Of a stretch of DNA of 30,751 nt, positions 7,266 to 14,910 are shown one piece after another; positions within the stretch are counted from its first letter, which is position 1; the number at the start of each line of letters is the position of its first letter. Source of the stretch: Akkermansiaceae bacterium UBA7890 (GTDB taxonomy: Bacteria > Verrucomicrobiota > Verrucomicrobiia > Verrucomicrobiales > Akkermansiaceae); the NCBI GenBank assembly GCA_002501065.1, contig DLRK01000066.1:25510-56260 (forward strand), read 5' to 3'. The position numbers and the translations under genes were made by a program. The notes beneath the pieces were generated by a model. That model was not told the origin of the DNA, made no database searches, and was given only the letters and a program-made list of their open reading frames with translations.

Positions 7266-10200
7266 TTGATCGTTGCCGTGAGTCGCAATCCAGCAAAAGG
7301 GACAGGGGCTGCCAGAAACCTGCGGGAAATCTTCACCGCAGCGCTGGCGTGCGATGATGCGAGGGTGCGGGAGCAACTGCTGGAGCATGAGTGTAATGGG
7401 GATGATGTCCTGCGTGGAAAAGTGGAGTTATTGCTGGAGGAGTCGACCATGGTGGGAGACTTCCTGGAGCGCCCTGCGGTTGAAGATCCGACCCGGGGGA
7501 GCGCCCGGGCAGAGGCGATGGAGCTGCCGGGAGAAGGTCCCGGAGATGTCATGGGCCCCTACCGTCTCATCGATCTGGTGGGAGAAGGAGGAGGAGGTTC
7601 CGTTTATCGGGCAGAGCAGCAGGATCCCGTTCAGCGGACGGTTGCTCTCAAGATTCTCAAGCTGGGCATGGATACCCGGAGTATCATCCGCCGGTTCGAA
7701 ACCGAACGGCAGGCCCTGGCGGTGATGGATCATCCCCACATTGCGAAGGTTCTTGATGCGGGAGCCAGTCCCGATGGACGACCCTACTTCGTGATGGATC
7801 TCGTGGAGGGCGAACCCATTACCGGTTACTGCGACACTCATTCGTTGCCGGTGAAATCCCGGGTCGCCCTCCTGATCAAGGTGTGCCGGGCAGTCGAACA
7901 CGCCCATCAGAAGGGGATTATTCATCGCGATCTCAAGCCCTCCAATATTCTTATCGTCGAGCAGGACGGAGAGGCCGCTCCCAAGGTGATTGACTTCGGA
8001 GTAGCCAAGGCGATCGATCCCTTCGAGGAGGATCGGTCTCTGACCTTGAACGATACGGTAATCGGGACTCCGGCCTACATGAGTCCGGAGCAGGCTGAAC
8101 GTGATCGCGTGGACATTGATACCCGTAGTGATGTCTATTCCCTGGGGGTTCTTCTCTACGAGTTGCTCACCGGTTACACTCCGCTGGACGGGGGCAAGGT
8201 AAAGGAGGCTGGTATCGATGAACTGCGCCAGGCCCTGCGCGAGGCCGGATCCTGTCGGCCCTCCCTCAAGCTGCGGCATTCACGTGTTGAGGATCGTCCC
8301 CGTATCGGGCTGGCCCGGGGAACTTCGATTGGCAGGCTGGAGATCGAAGTGCAGGGGGACCTCGACTGGATCGTCATGAAGACGCTTGAACGGGACAGGA
8401 CCCGCCGTTATGGCGGAGCGAGTGAACTGGCGGCTGATATGGAACGCTACCTGCAGGGGTTGCCGGTGGAGGCGAGTCCGCCGAGCACCTCTGACCGTCT
8501 CCGCAAGTTTGCCCGTCGGCACAGGACGGTGGTGACTGCGGCAGCTTTGCTTTTGTTGATGCTGATTGCGGGAGTGATCATCAGCACCGGGCAGGCCCTG
8601 CGAGCCATTCGAGCCGAGCGGGAGATGAGGGAGGCTCACCGGCAAGAGTCCATCGCTCACGCGAGTGCCATGCGGGAACGGGAGGAAGCGGTTCGCAGCG
8701 AGGCTACGGCGCGGTTGCACGAGTATGTGGCTGATATCAACGTAGGTTACCATGCGGTGGAGGATGGACACATCGCCAAGGCCCTGAGTCTCCTTGAGGG
8801 GCAGCTCCGCTCGGATCCGGCAGGGGAACTGCGCGGCTTTGAGTGGCGCTACCTCGCTTCAAGGTGCATGGGTGTCCCTCACCGGACGCTGCCTCGTCAG
8901 GGCAGCCCGGTTTCTACCCTGTCGTTTTCCCCCGATGGGGATCTTCTGGCGGTGGGGACGCGTCATGAGGTCCTGGTGTGGGATCTTTCCCTGGACGAAC
9001 TGAAAATGTCCGTGCCCGGGCCGGCCACGACCGTTGTTTTTCTTTCGAGAGGAGAGCGACTGGTGGTGGGTAACCGGAGCGGGGTGGTGATTTACGATTC
9101 TGAGAGTGGGGAAGTGGTGCAGGAGTTGGGAGAACAGGGAGGGGGAGGCGCGGCGATTCTCTCTCCGCGGGGAGATGTGCTGGCCACGAGCGGACGTGGT
9201 TCGGTAACCTTGTGGGAGACCGGGAGTTGGCAGCCAATACGGCGCTTGCCCGATGTTGCCGGACCGCTGGCGTTTTCCCCCGACGGAATGACCCTGGCCA
9301 CCGGTTCGCGCGAAGGAATCGTCCTGTGGTCCCTTGGGGAAGATCATCAGGTCACCCTGTATGACTCAGCGGTTCCATTGAGTGGATTCTTCCCGGGAGG
9401 GACGAGGATTCTTTTCTCCCCGGATGGTGCGACGGTGCTGGCTCCGCATGTCGAGAAATCCGAATTGGGCGTGTTTTACCTTGGGACCTGGGATGCAGTG
9501 AGCGGAGAGGAACTGGGGGTATTGCCCGCAAGTCCTGCTGACGAGGGGCATTCGGGCATGATTACTTCGCTCTCAGCCGACTGGGAGGGGCAGGTTCTGG
9601 CCTCAAGTAGCTGGGATCATTCGGTGCGCCTCTGGGATCTGGAGACCCGCCGCCTCCTGCGAACCTTGCACGGACATCGGGGGGAGGTCTGGTGCACGGC
9701 GCTCTCTCCGCATGGGGGAGTGGTGGCCAGCGGAAGCAAGGATGGCGAGGTCAAGATCTGGCCCACCAGCGGGGCGCCAGAGGCGGAAGCCATCGTGGGG
9801 CAGTGGAAGCCATTGAGTTTTTCACGGGATAGTCGCTACGTCGGCGCTTTAAACAGGGAAGGGGGAGTTGCGATCATGAACCTTGAGACAAGGAAGATGA
9901 TCCACCAGCTGGAGGTGAGTTCCTCGGACAGGCGTTTCCCCCGTTATATCGTTGCTTTCACGGACGATTTGACCGCGCTGGCCGAAGCGTTGCCCGAGGG
10001 GGGAGTCAAGATGAGGAAACTGGGAAAGAAGGAGACAGTCATGACCTTTGCAAGTGGGAGTTCCCGGATTGACAGGTTGGCCCTCGCTCCTGATTCGAGC
10101 ACGATGGTGACGGTCGGGTGGCGGGATGATCTCGCCTGGTGGGATCTCACGGACACATCAGAACCCATAAAGAGGATTTCAGGTCGCCAGGCGGTGTTTT

Positions 10201-10712
10201 CTGCCGATGGGGGAACGCTTGCGACCGTGACAAGAGACGGATACAGTATCATCTGGGATACCGCGACCCGCAGGGAGCGCTTACGCATTGAGCATGGGGG
10301 GCAGTCCCTTGGTTCCAGCGTGGCGGTTTCGCCGGATGGAACGATCCTGGCCCTGACCTATGGGATCGATGACTTTGAGAATACGGTCAGCCTGTGGGAT
10401 ACCAGCACCGGGGAGCATCTGGGGACCTTGCCGGGACACAAGCAGACCATCTGGTCGGTCGCCTTTTCTCCGGACGGGAGAACGCTGGCCTCCTCCAGCG
10501 CGGACGGCACCCTCCGCCTGTGGAATGTTGCTTCGCAGCGCGAACTGATGTCCATCGATCAGGGTGGTTCGAGTCTTGCTCATCTGCGATTTTCTCCCGA
10601 TGGCACCTTCCTGGTAGCGGGGACTCCACCCTTTTCGAATTCAGGCCAGATCCGGATTATTCACGCTCCGCCGATCCGTTTCGATGATCCTGATACGGAT
10701 ATTATTCCGTGA
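7266..10712 (+). CDS. Transmembrane Ser/Thr protein kinase with C-terminal WD40 repeats
   Basis: 1148 residues. An N-terminal helical segment (about 12-75) is typical of planctomycete/verrucomicrobial kinases. The Hanks-type kinase domain (about 98-400) has a Gly-rich loop GEGGGGSVY at 106-114, catalytic Lys129, HRDLKPSN at 220-227 and DFG at 243-245, and looks active. One membrane helix lies at about 421-441, followed by a charged coiled-coil-like segment to about 490. A long WD40 region follows (about 540-1140), with roughly ten or more blades marked by FSPDG turns and (V/L)W(D/N) strand ends, enough for two propellers. Start: TTG 7266 or GTG 7278. No in-frame ATG lies before the conserved N-terminal segment, so a non-ATG start is needed. 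The kinase would be cytoplasmic with the propellers outside. Position opposite the ECF sigma gene suggests a shared signalling role. Its 3' end overlaps the convergent metallopeptidase gene by 11 bp. Confidence 0.92.
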   Translation: MIVAVSRNPAKGTGAARNLREIFTAALACDDARVREQLLEHECNGDDVLRGKVELLLEESTMVGDFLERPAVEDPTRGSARAEAMELPGEGPGDVMGPYRLIDLVGEGGGGSVYRAEQQDPVQRTVALKILKLGMDTRSIIRRFETERQALAVMDHPHIAKVLDAGASPDGRPYFVMDLVEGEPITGYCDTHSLPVKSRVALLIKVCRAVEHAHQKGIIHRDLKPSNILIVEQDGEAAPKVIDFGVAKAIDPFEEDRSLTLNDTVIGTPAYMSPEQAERDRVDIDTRSDVYSLGVLLYELLTGYTPLDGGKVKEAGIDELRQALREAGSCRPSLKLRHSRVEDRPRIGLARGTSIGRLEIEVQGDLDWIVMKTLERDRTRRYGGASELAADMERYLQGLPVEASPPSTSDRLRKFARRHRTVVTAAALLLLMLIAGVIISTGQALRAIRAEREMREAHRQESIAHASAMREREEAVRSEATARLHEYVADINVGYHAVEDGHIAKALSLLEGQLRSDPAGELRGFEWRYLASRCMGVPHRTLPRQGSPVSTLSFSPDGDLLAVGTRHEVLVWDLSLDELKMSVPGPATTVVFLSRGERLVVGNRSGVVIYDSESGEVVQELGEQGGGGAAILSPRGDVLATSGRGSVTLWETGSWQPIRRLPDVAGPLAFSPDGMTLATGSREGIVLWSLGEDHQVTLYDSAVPLSGFFPGGTRILFSPDGATVLAPHVEKSELGVFYLGTWDAVSGEELGVLPASPADEGHSGMITSLSADWEGQVLASSSWDHSVRLWDLETRRLLRTLHGHRGEVWCTALSPHGGVVASGSKDGEVKIWPTSGAPEAEAIVGQWKPLSFSRDSRYVGALNREGGVAIMNLETRKMIHQLEVSSSDRRFPRYIVAFTDDLTALAEALPEGGVKMRKLGKKETVMTFASGSSRIDRLALAPDSSTMVTVGWRDDLAWWDLTDTSEPIKRISGRQAVFSADGGTLATVTRDGYSIIWDTATRRERLRIEHGGQSLGSSVAVSPDGTILALTYGIDDFENTVSLWDTSTGEHLGTLPGHKQTIWSVAFSPDGRTLASSSADGTLRLWNVASQRELMSIDQGGSSLAHLRFSPDGTFLVAGTPPFSNSGQIRIIHAPPIRFDDPDTDIIP

Positions 10713-11562
10713 GGGGAGCTTTTTCCGGGAGCTTGCGCTCTTCGAGTGGAATTCCGTAGAGGGCGGCGAGAGAGGATACGAATCCGGCATGTTCCCCGGG
10801 GACTGCCCTGTGCCACTTGGAGAGATATTGCGCGAAGGTTTCGTCCCCGGGTGAAGGGGAGGAATTCAGCCAGCGAATGGCGTTCCAATGTCGTGGTTGC
10901 CGCTCAAAGGCGGCCAGCAGCACGAGAGCCATTGCGCCGTTTTTGTCCCGGTCGGTGGCGTTGGTGGAGAGGTGCCGGGCGTGCTTCCGGTAATAGGCCG
11001 GGAGACCGGTCCGGGTAATCTCAAGGTAGTCTTGCCGGTTGCGCTCGATGTCATCGGTGTAGTCCCGCAGGGATGAAGAAAAACTTTTCCAGTTCTCATA
11101 GGGAGCGTTCGTTCTCCACTCCACTGACATCCTGCGCAGGCAATAGAGGGAAGCGGTCTCGCACAAGGTTTCCTCGAACCAGAGGTTTCCCTGGTGGTCG
11201 TTTTCATACCCGCACAGAACGTGGCATATCTCATGGGAAAACTGGTAGGCATATTGGGCCCAGTGGAGCTTTTCAGTGGCCAGTTTTATGAGGTGTTCGC
11301 CATTCTCTCCCTTTTTGAAGAGGACAATGGGTCCATGCGCTCCCTTGCTGACCAGGACCTTGGTCTTCCTGAGGTCGACCATGTGCCTGAGCAACTGGTC
11401 CGCAGCTGAGCGGCAGACGGCATGAATGTCGGTCCTGGAGGCGTTGAAGCCTTCGGGGCTGATCTCGACTGTGACCGCCTCCCGCGAATCGGCTGCCGCA
11501 GAAAGCGGCAGAAGAACGATAAGTGGGAGGGATAGGAAAATTGGATTTCGCCCGTGTCTCAC
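10702..11562 (-). CDS. Secreted HExxH putative zinc metallopeptidase
   Basis: 286 residues. A signal peptide is clear (hydrophobic 8-22, ending AAA-D). The putative zinc site is H110-E-x-x-H114 in QFSHEICHVLCGY, followed by NLWFEETLCETASLY, where Glu130/131 or Glu135 can supply the third ligand. The spacing and the W-F-E-E context resemble gluzincins. It matches no family I can name. Six Cys residues occur in the mature part. The start is GTG at 11562, directly preceding the signal peptide; that GTG overlaps the stop of the upstream small ORF as GTGA, suggesting translational coupling. The stop lies inside the 3' end of the convergent kinase gene. Substrate unknown. Peptidase activity is inferred from the motif alone. 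Confidence 0.8.
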   Translation of the reverse strand: MRHGRNPIFLSLPLIVLLPLSAAADSREAVTVEISPEGFNASRTDIHAVCRSAADQLLRHMVDLRKTKVLVSKGAHGPIVLFKKGENGEHLIKLATEKLHWAQYAYQFSHEICHVLCGYENDHQGNLWFEETLCETASLYCLRRMSVEWRTNAPYENWKSFSSSLRDYTDDIERNRQDYLEITRTGLPAYYRKHARHLSTNATDRDKNGAMALVLLAAFERQPRHWNAIRWLNSSPSPGDETFAQYLSKWHRAVPGEHAGFVSSLAALYGIPLEERKLPEKAPLTE

Positions 11563-11732
11563 AGGTGCAGGAGGGTGGTGGTTTCCGGGGCAGAGCGGTG
11601 CTCGTTGTGGTGAAAAGTGACGCCCTGGTGGTCCGTAGAGTCGCTCAGGTCGTGGCCGTGCAATGGCTGTGCGGTCGTCACAATGAGGCAGGGGAAGGTC
11701 TCAGTAGGGTCCACGAATGTGCTCATGGACAT
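11559..11732 (-). CDS. Candidate small His-rich protein overlapping both neighbours
   Basis: 57 codons from ATG 11732, or 55 from ATG 11726. The frame fills the otherwise empty 138-bp space between the aldo/keto reductase and the metallopeptidase. It starts inside the last about 11 codons of the reductase and its TGA shares bases with the metallopeptidase start (GTGA at 11562-11559). Roughly three quarters of codons end in G or C, which fits a coding frame in this genome. The product has about seven His and one Cys (for example VTFHHNEH) and no signal peptide or membrane segment. I do not recognise it. Overlaps on both sides and codon bias support it; small size and lack of a known family weaken it. 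Confidence 0.42.
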   Translation of the reverse strand: MSMSTFVDPTETFPCLIVTTAQPLHGHDLSDSTDHQGVTFHHNEHRSAPETTTLLHL

Positions 11733-12678
11733 CGCGGGAATAGAATTGGCGCAGAGTATCGTGCAGCTCAGCTGAAAGAGGGGAAAGAGTGGAGACGGTT
11801 GCATTCTCCCGGGCCTGCTCCGGGGAACTCGCGCCTGGGATGATGACGGAGACCGCTTCGAAATCGAGAATCCATCGCTGAGACATTTGAGCCATGGTCA
11901 TGCCCTCGGGCACGAGAGGTCGCAGTTGATCGGCGAGTTGCAACCCCCTCTCAAAGGGAATTCCCGCGAAGGTTTCCCCGACATTGAAGCACGCTCCATC
12001 CCGGTTGAAGTTGCGGTGGTCGTCTTCTCCGAAGGTGGTTTCGGTGCTGAACTTGCCGGTCAGTAATCCGCTGGCCAGGGGAAGTCGGACGATGATGCCC
12101 ACTCCGAGTTCTGCGGCACGGGGGAATAGTTCATCAATGAGTTTTTGCCGGAAGGGATTGAAGATGACCTGAAGGGAAAGGAGATCCTCGTGCTGCAGGC
12201 AGGTGAGGCCCTCATCCACACTCTCGACACTCGCGCCGAAATGTCTGATGAGACCTTCGTCCCTGAGGGCCCGCAGCCAGTCAAAAATGGCTCCCTCCCG
12301 AAGAACCGGATGCGGGACGCAATGCAGTTGGACGAGGTCGAGGCAGTTCAGTCCGAGTTTCTCGCTGCTCTCCAGGATTGACTTCCGGAGGTTTTCTTCA
12401 CTGTAGCCGTCGGGGTAGACTTCGCGACCGGTCTTGGAGGCAACCGTGATGCCCTCGCCATGCTCCTGAAGGTATTTGCCGATGAGGCTCTCGCTGCGTC
12501 CAGCCCCATAAACATTGGCGGTGTCAAAGAAGTTCGATCCGCTGTCCTTGGCCGCGGAGAGAATCTGATGGGCGGTTTCCTCATCAAGGGGACCGAATTC
12601 TGTCCCTCCCAGCTGCCAGCAGCCCAGGCCGACTTCCCCGATTTCAAATCCGTTTGTGCCGAGGGTGCGGGTTTTCAT
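11701..12678 (-). CDS. Aldo/keto reductase family oxidoreductase
   Basis: 325 residues, the usual length for this NAD(P)H-dependent (beta/alpha)8-barrel family. The catalytic tetrad is visible: Asp52 and Tyr57 in FDTANVYG, Lys82 in VASKTGR, His119 in VQLHCVPHP. The C-terminal cofactor-binding part includes VSVIIPGASSPEQARENA, typical of the family. The open frame extends upstream to 12765 with Pro/Ser-rich residues that are not family-like, so ATG 12678 (MKTRTLGTNG) is chosen. Substrate cannot be inferred; the closest general type is the YhdN/Tas-like group. It lies downstream of a strong terminator, so it probably has its own promoter within 12679-12760, and the two minus-strand genes after it are likely coexpressed. 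Confidence 0.93.
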   Translation of the reverse strand: MKTRTLGTNGFEIGEVGLGCWQLGGTEFGPLDEETAHQILSAAKDSGSNFFDTANVYGAGRSESLIGKYLQEHGEGITVASKTGREVYPDGYSEENLRKSILESSEKLGLNCLDLVQLHCVPHPVLREGAIFDWLRALRDEGLIRHFGASVESVDEGLTCLQHEDLLSLQVIFNPFRQKLIDELFPRAAELGVGIIVRLPLASGLLTGKFSTETTFGEDDHRNFNRDGACFNVGETFAGIPFERGLQLADQLRPLVPEGMTMAQMSQRWILDFEAVSVIIPGASSPEQARENATVSTLSPLSAELHDTLRQFYSRDVHEHIRGPY

Positions 12679-12760
12679 GCGCCAGGGGACGATGGCGGGG
12701 CGGACAGCAGGTGGCAAGGAGGGAGTGGAAGGGCCGGGGGGGATGGACCGAATACCCGAA

Positions 12761-12790
12761 TACAAAACGGGCCGCGGATCCGCGGCCCGT
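12761..12790 (-). terminator. Intrinsic (Rho-independent) terminator of the ThuA-like gene
   Basis: Positions 12767-12790 are a perfect 24-bp palindrome (ACGGGCCGCG arm, GATC centre), forming a very GC-rich stem of about 10 bp. Read on the minus strand, it is followed directly by TTTTGTA. It starts 28 bases after the ThuA-like stop codon. This is the clearest intrinsic terminator in the window and separates the upstream genes from the aldo/keto reductase. Confidence 0.88.
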
Positions 12791-12818
12791 GCAGGGGGGC
12801 TGGCACCGGCATTGGCGG

Positions 12819-13826
12819 TTACTTGTGATCTGAGGGCTTCACTCCCTTCTTGAAGCCGTTGAAGCTGTAAAAGGAAGGCTTATAGTCCCCGATCAGGGTG
12901 ACGTTGGCCTTGCCGTCAATCTTGTTCTCCATGCCAAGTCCCCAGAAGACGCCGTTGACAACCATGCGGCGCAAGCCCTCGCTCTTGAAGTCGGTGGCGG
13001 CTCCCATGGTGGTGCAGAAGAGTCGGTTGGTCTTGCCCTTGGGGTTCTTCAGTTCACGGGTCCAGGCCACCGGCATGGCCGGATCGTTGACATCCTGAAC
13101 CTGTCCGGTGGCGCGGTTCTTCTTCTTCTTGCCCTTCACTGGCTTGGAGTCCGGCTTGAGGGAATCGGTCACCACTCCCCGCATGAGAATCGTGGCGTCC
13201 TTGGGAGGAGCCGCTTCGTAGGTGTCGCTGTCGGCAAAGACATCGGTAGCTCCCTTCAGGATGGGGTGATCCTTGTTGGCATCCTCCACCACACCGCGAC
13301 ATCCTTCCCGCTTATGGTGTCCCCAGTGACTCACCCAGCCCTCGCCGAGCACCTTTTTTCCAAAGCCGTTGAAGTCCCGGTAGGAACCCTGACGAAGTTG
13401 AAAGGCGTGGGTGCTGGTCCGCAGGCCGATGACGGGGACGCCCCGATGATAGGCGTCCACAAAGTGTTTCATGTCCTCATCCGGCCAGTTGCGAAAACGC
13501 AGAGCGATGATGATGAGATCGGCCGAATCCATGGCTTTGGCGTTGGATACACTCTTCTGATTGTTGGGATCGATCTCACCCTTGTCGTTTACAGAGAAGA
13601 GAACCGTGCAGTTGAACCCGTGGTGTTCGGAGAGGATCCGGCCCAGCATGGGAAGACACTCTTCGGAGCGGTATTCCTCGTCGCCACTGACAAGGACGAT
13701 GTGCTTGCCCTTGCCCGGGCCGTCCTTGCCCTTGTAGTGGACCGAGAGATGGTGATCGGCCTGAACCGGGGTGAGGCTGAGTGCCAGGCCGGCACCAGCT
13801 GATACGATACGATGGAGTCGATTCAT
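12819..13826 (-). CDS. Secreted ThuA-like domain protein (class I GATase-like fold)
   Basis: 335 residues. The N-terminus (residues 1-23, MNRLHRIVSAGAGLALSLTP-VQA) is a signal peptide, so ATG 13826 is preferred to the longer frame from 13880. The body is a ThuA-like domain: KHIVLVSGDEEYRSEECLPM at the first strand, ADLIIIALRFRNWPDEDMKH, then GVPVIGLRTSTHAF, and a C-terminal RLFCTTMGAATDF...RMVVNGVFWGLG segment. ThuA-like proteins in Verrucomicrobiota and Planctomycetes are often exported and tied to sugar or polymer catabolism; the exact reaction is unknown. A basic insertion (GKKKKNR) lies near residue 237. It follows the metal-binding lipoprotein gene by 144 bp on the same strand, with a CCCCCGGGGG palindrome in the gap but no T-run, and is ended by the terminator at 12761-12790. 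Confidence 0.9.
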   Translation of the reverse strand: MNRLHRIVSAGAGLALSLTPVQADHHLSVHYKGKDGPGKGKHIVLVSGDEEYRSEECLPMLGRILSEHHGFNCTVLFSVNDKGEIDPNNQKSVSNAKAMDSADLIIIALRFRNWPDEDMKHFVDAYHRGVPVIGLRTSTHAFQLRQGSYRDFNGFGKKVLGEGWVSHWGHHKREGCRGVVEDANKDHPILKGATDVFADSDTYEAAPPKDATILMRGVVTDSLKPDSKPVKGKKKKNRATGQVQDVNDPAMPVAWTRELKNPKGKTNRLFCTTMGAATDFKSEGLRRMVVNGVFWGLGMENKIDGKANVTLIGDYKPSFYSFNGFKKGVKPSDHK

Positions 13827-13970
13827 GGGTAGTGGGTGGTTCGTGTTGGAACAGGCTGCATACGCGCCCCCTGCTGGCAAGATTTCAATCGAGCGATCCC
13901 CCGGGGGCGGCGATCCCCTGGGAAATGGCCGGAAATGGCGGGGCGGTTTCCTGTGTCCCCGGAGAAAGGG

Positions 13971-14894
13971 TTAATTGGAGAGGGCCCGAAGGGCGGCGAC
14001 ATTGGCCCTCATTACGCTGAGAAAGTCTCCGCTTACGGGTCGCTTGCCACAGGGGGAGATGACCACGCTGGTGAGACCGATCCTCTTCAGTTTCTCGGTG
14101 TTTTGGGGGAGAGGGTTGCCCTCCCAGATGAAAAGGGTGGTCCCGGGGTTCTCTTCCCGGATTGTGGCCAGGGCGGCCAGATCCCCGGGGGTGAGTTCCA
14201 TGTCGGGTTCCCAGAGGAGTGAGGGTGCGGTGATGCGGTAGGCGCGGGCCCAGTATTGATAGACCGGGTGAGAGACAATGACGGGAGCGTTTCCGAGTCC
14301 GGATGTGGCGGCGGCCATCTCGATGTCGAGGTTGTTGAGATCCTCCAGGAGGGGGGCCAGCCTGGTCATGACCGTCTCCTTGCGTTCGGGGAACCGCTCG
14401 GCGAGCGCAGACGCTATTTCAGATGCCTGGGCGGAAGCCTGCTTGAAGTCCAACCAGGTGGTGAACGCGAGGCCGTTGTGCGAGTGGGCTTCCTCGCCCT
14501 TCTTGTGCGTGTGCTTGAGAGTGCCCTCGATCGCGATGAGTTTGTCCCGGAAGGAACTGGAAGTCGTCACCGTGATCTCGTCGGGGAGGGTGCGGGTGGA
14601 GATCCACTTGGCGTAGGTTGCCCCATTCAGCAGGATGAGATCGGCCTCCTGGATGGCGGTGATCTGCTCGTCACCTGGTTCCCAGAAGGCGGGGTCCTGG
14701 TTGGTCGGCACGTCGTAGAGAACGGTGGCGAAATCGCTGGAAAGGCGTTCGGCAAAGTAAGCCAGAGGATAGTTGACGGCGGCAATGACAGGCTTGTGGA
14801 TTCCGTCGCCATGGGACTCGGTTTGCTTGTCGTGCTCCCCGCAGGAAACGAGAAGAAGAGCGAGGGTCAGAGGGACCGGGAGAGCGTGTTTCAT
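13971..14894 (-). CDS. ZnuA-like metal ABC transporter substrate-binding lipoprotein (divergent)
   Basis: 307 residues. A lipoprotein signal (LLLVSC, lipobox Cys18) makes ATG 14894 the best start. The fold pattern of cluster 9 (ZnuA/TroA) metal-binding proteins is visible: IAAVNYPLAYFAERL near the N-terminus, DLILLNGATYAKW, a His-rich loop (HTHKKGEEAHSH), SHPVYQYWARAYRI and a C-terminal IWEGNPLPQNTEKLKRIGL. Compared with classic members, the DPHxWLDP motif reads FTTWLDF, so the usual His is Thr. The SHP His and the His-rich loop remain. It is the last gene of a tight four-gene minus-strand cluster, 16 bp after the permease stop, whose ABC core is MacB/LolCDE-like. Probably binds zinc or another divalent metal in the periplasm; metal identity is inferred. 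Confidence 0.87.
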   Translation of the reverse strand: MKHALPVPLTLALLLVSCGEHDKQTESHGDGIHKPVIAAVNYPLAYFAERLSSDFATVLYDVPTNQDPAFWEPGDEQITAIQEADLILLNGATYAKWISTRTLPDEITVTTSSSFRDKLIAIEGTLKHTHKKGEEAHSHNGLAFTTWLDFKQASAQASEIASALAERFPERKETVMTRLAPLLEDLNNLDIEMAAATSGLGNAPVIVSHPVYQYWARAYRITAPSLLWEPDMELTPGDLAALATIREENPGTTLFIWEGNPLPQNTEKLKRIGLTSVVISPCGKRPVSGDFLSVMRANVAALRALSN

Positions 14895-14910
14895 GGCAGA
14901 GAAGCAGTTC

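Noticed and set aside
7124..7552. N-terminal extension of the ECF sigma factor up to 7552
   Set aside because: The extra 143 residues are Ser/Pro/Arg-rich, antisense to the kinase N-terminus, and precede the start of family similarity at ATG 7123.
13898..13939. CCCCCGGGGG palindrome and a duplicated GGAAATGGC between the lipoprotein and ThuA genes
   Set aside because: No T-run or strong stem-loop arrangement. Short GC palindromes and small direct repeats are expected by chance at this base composition.
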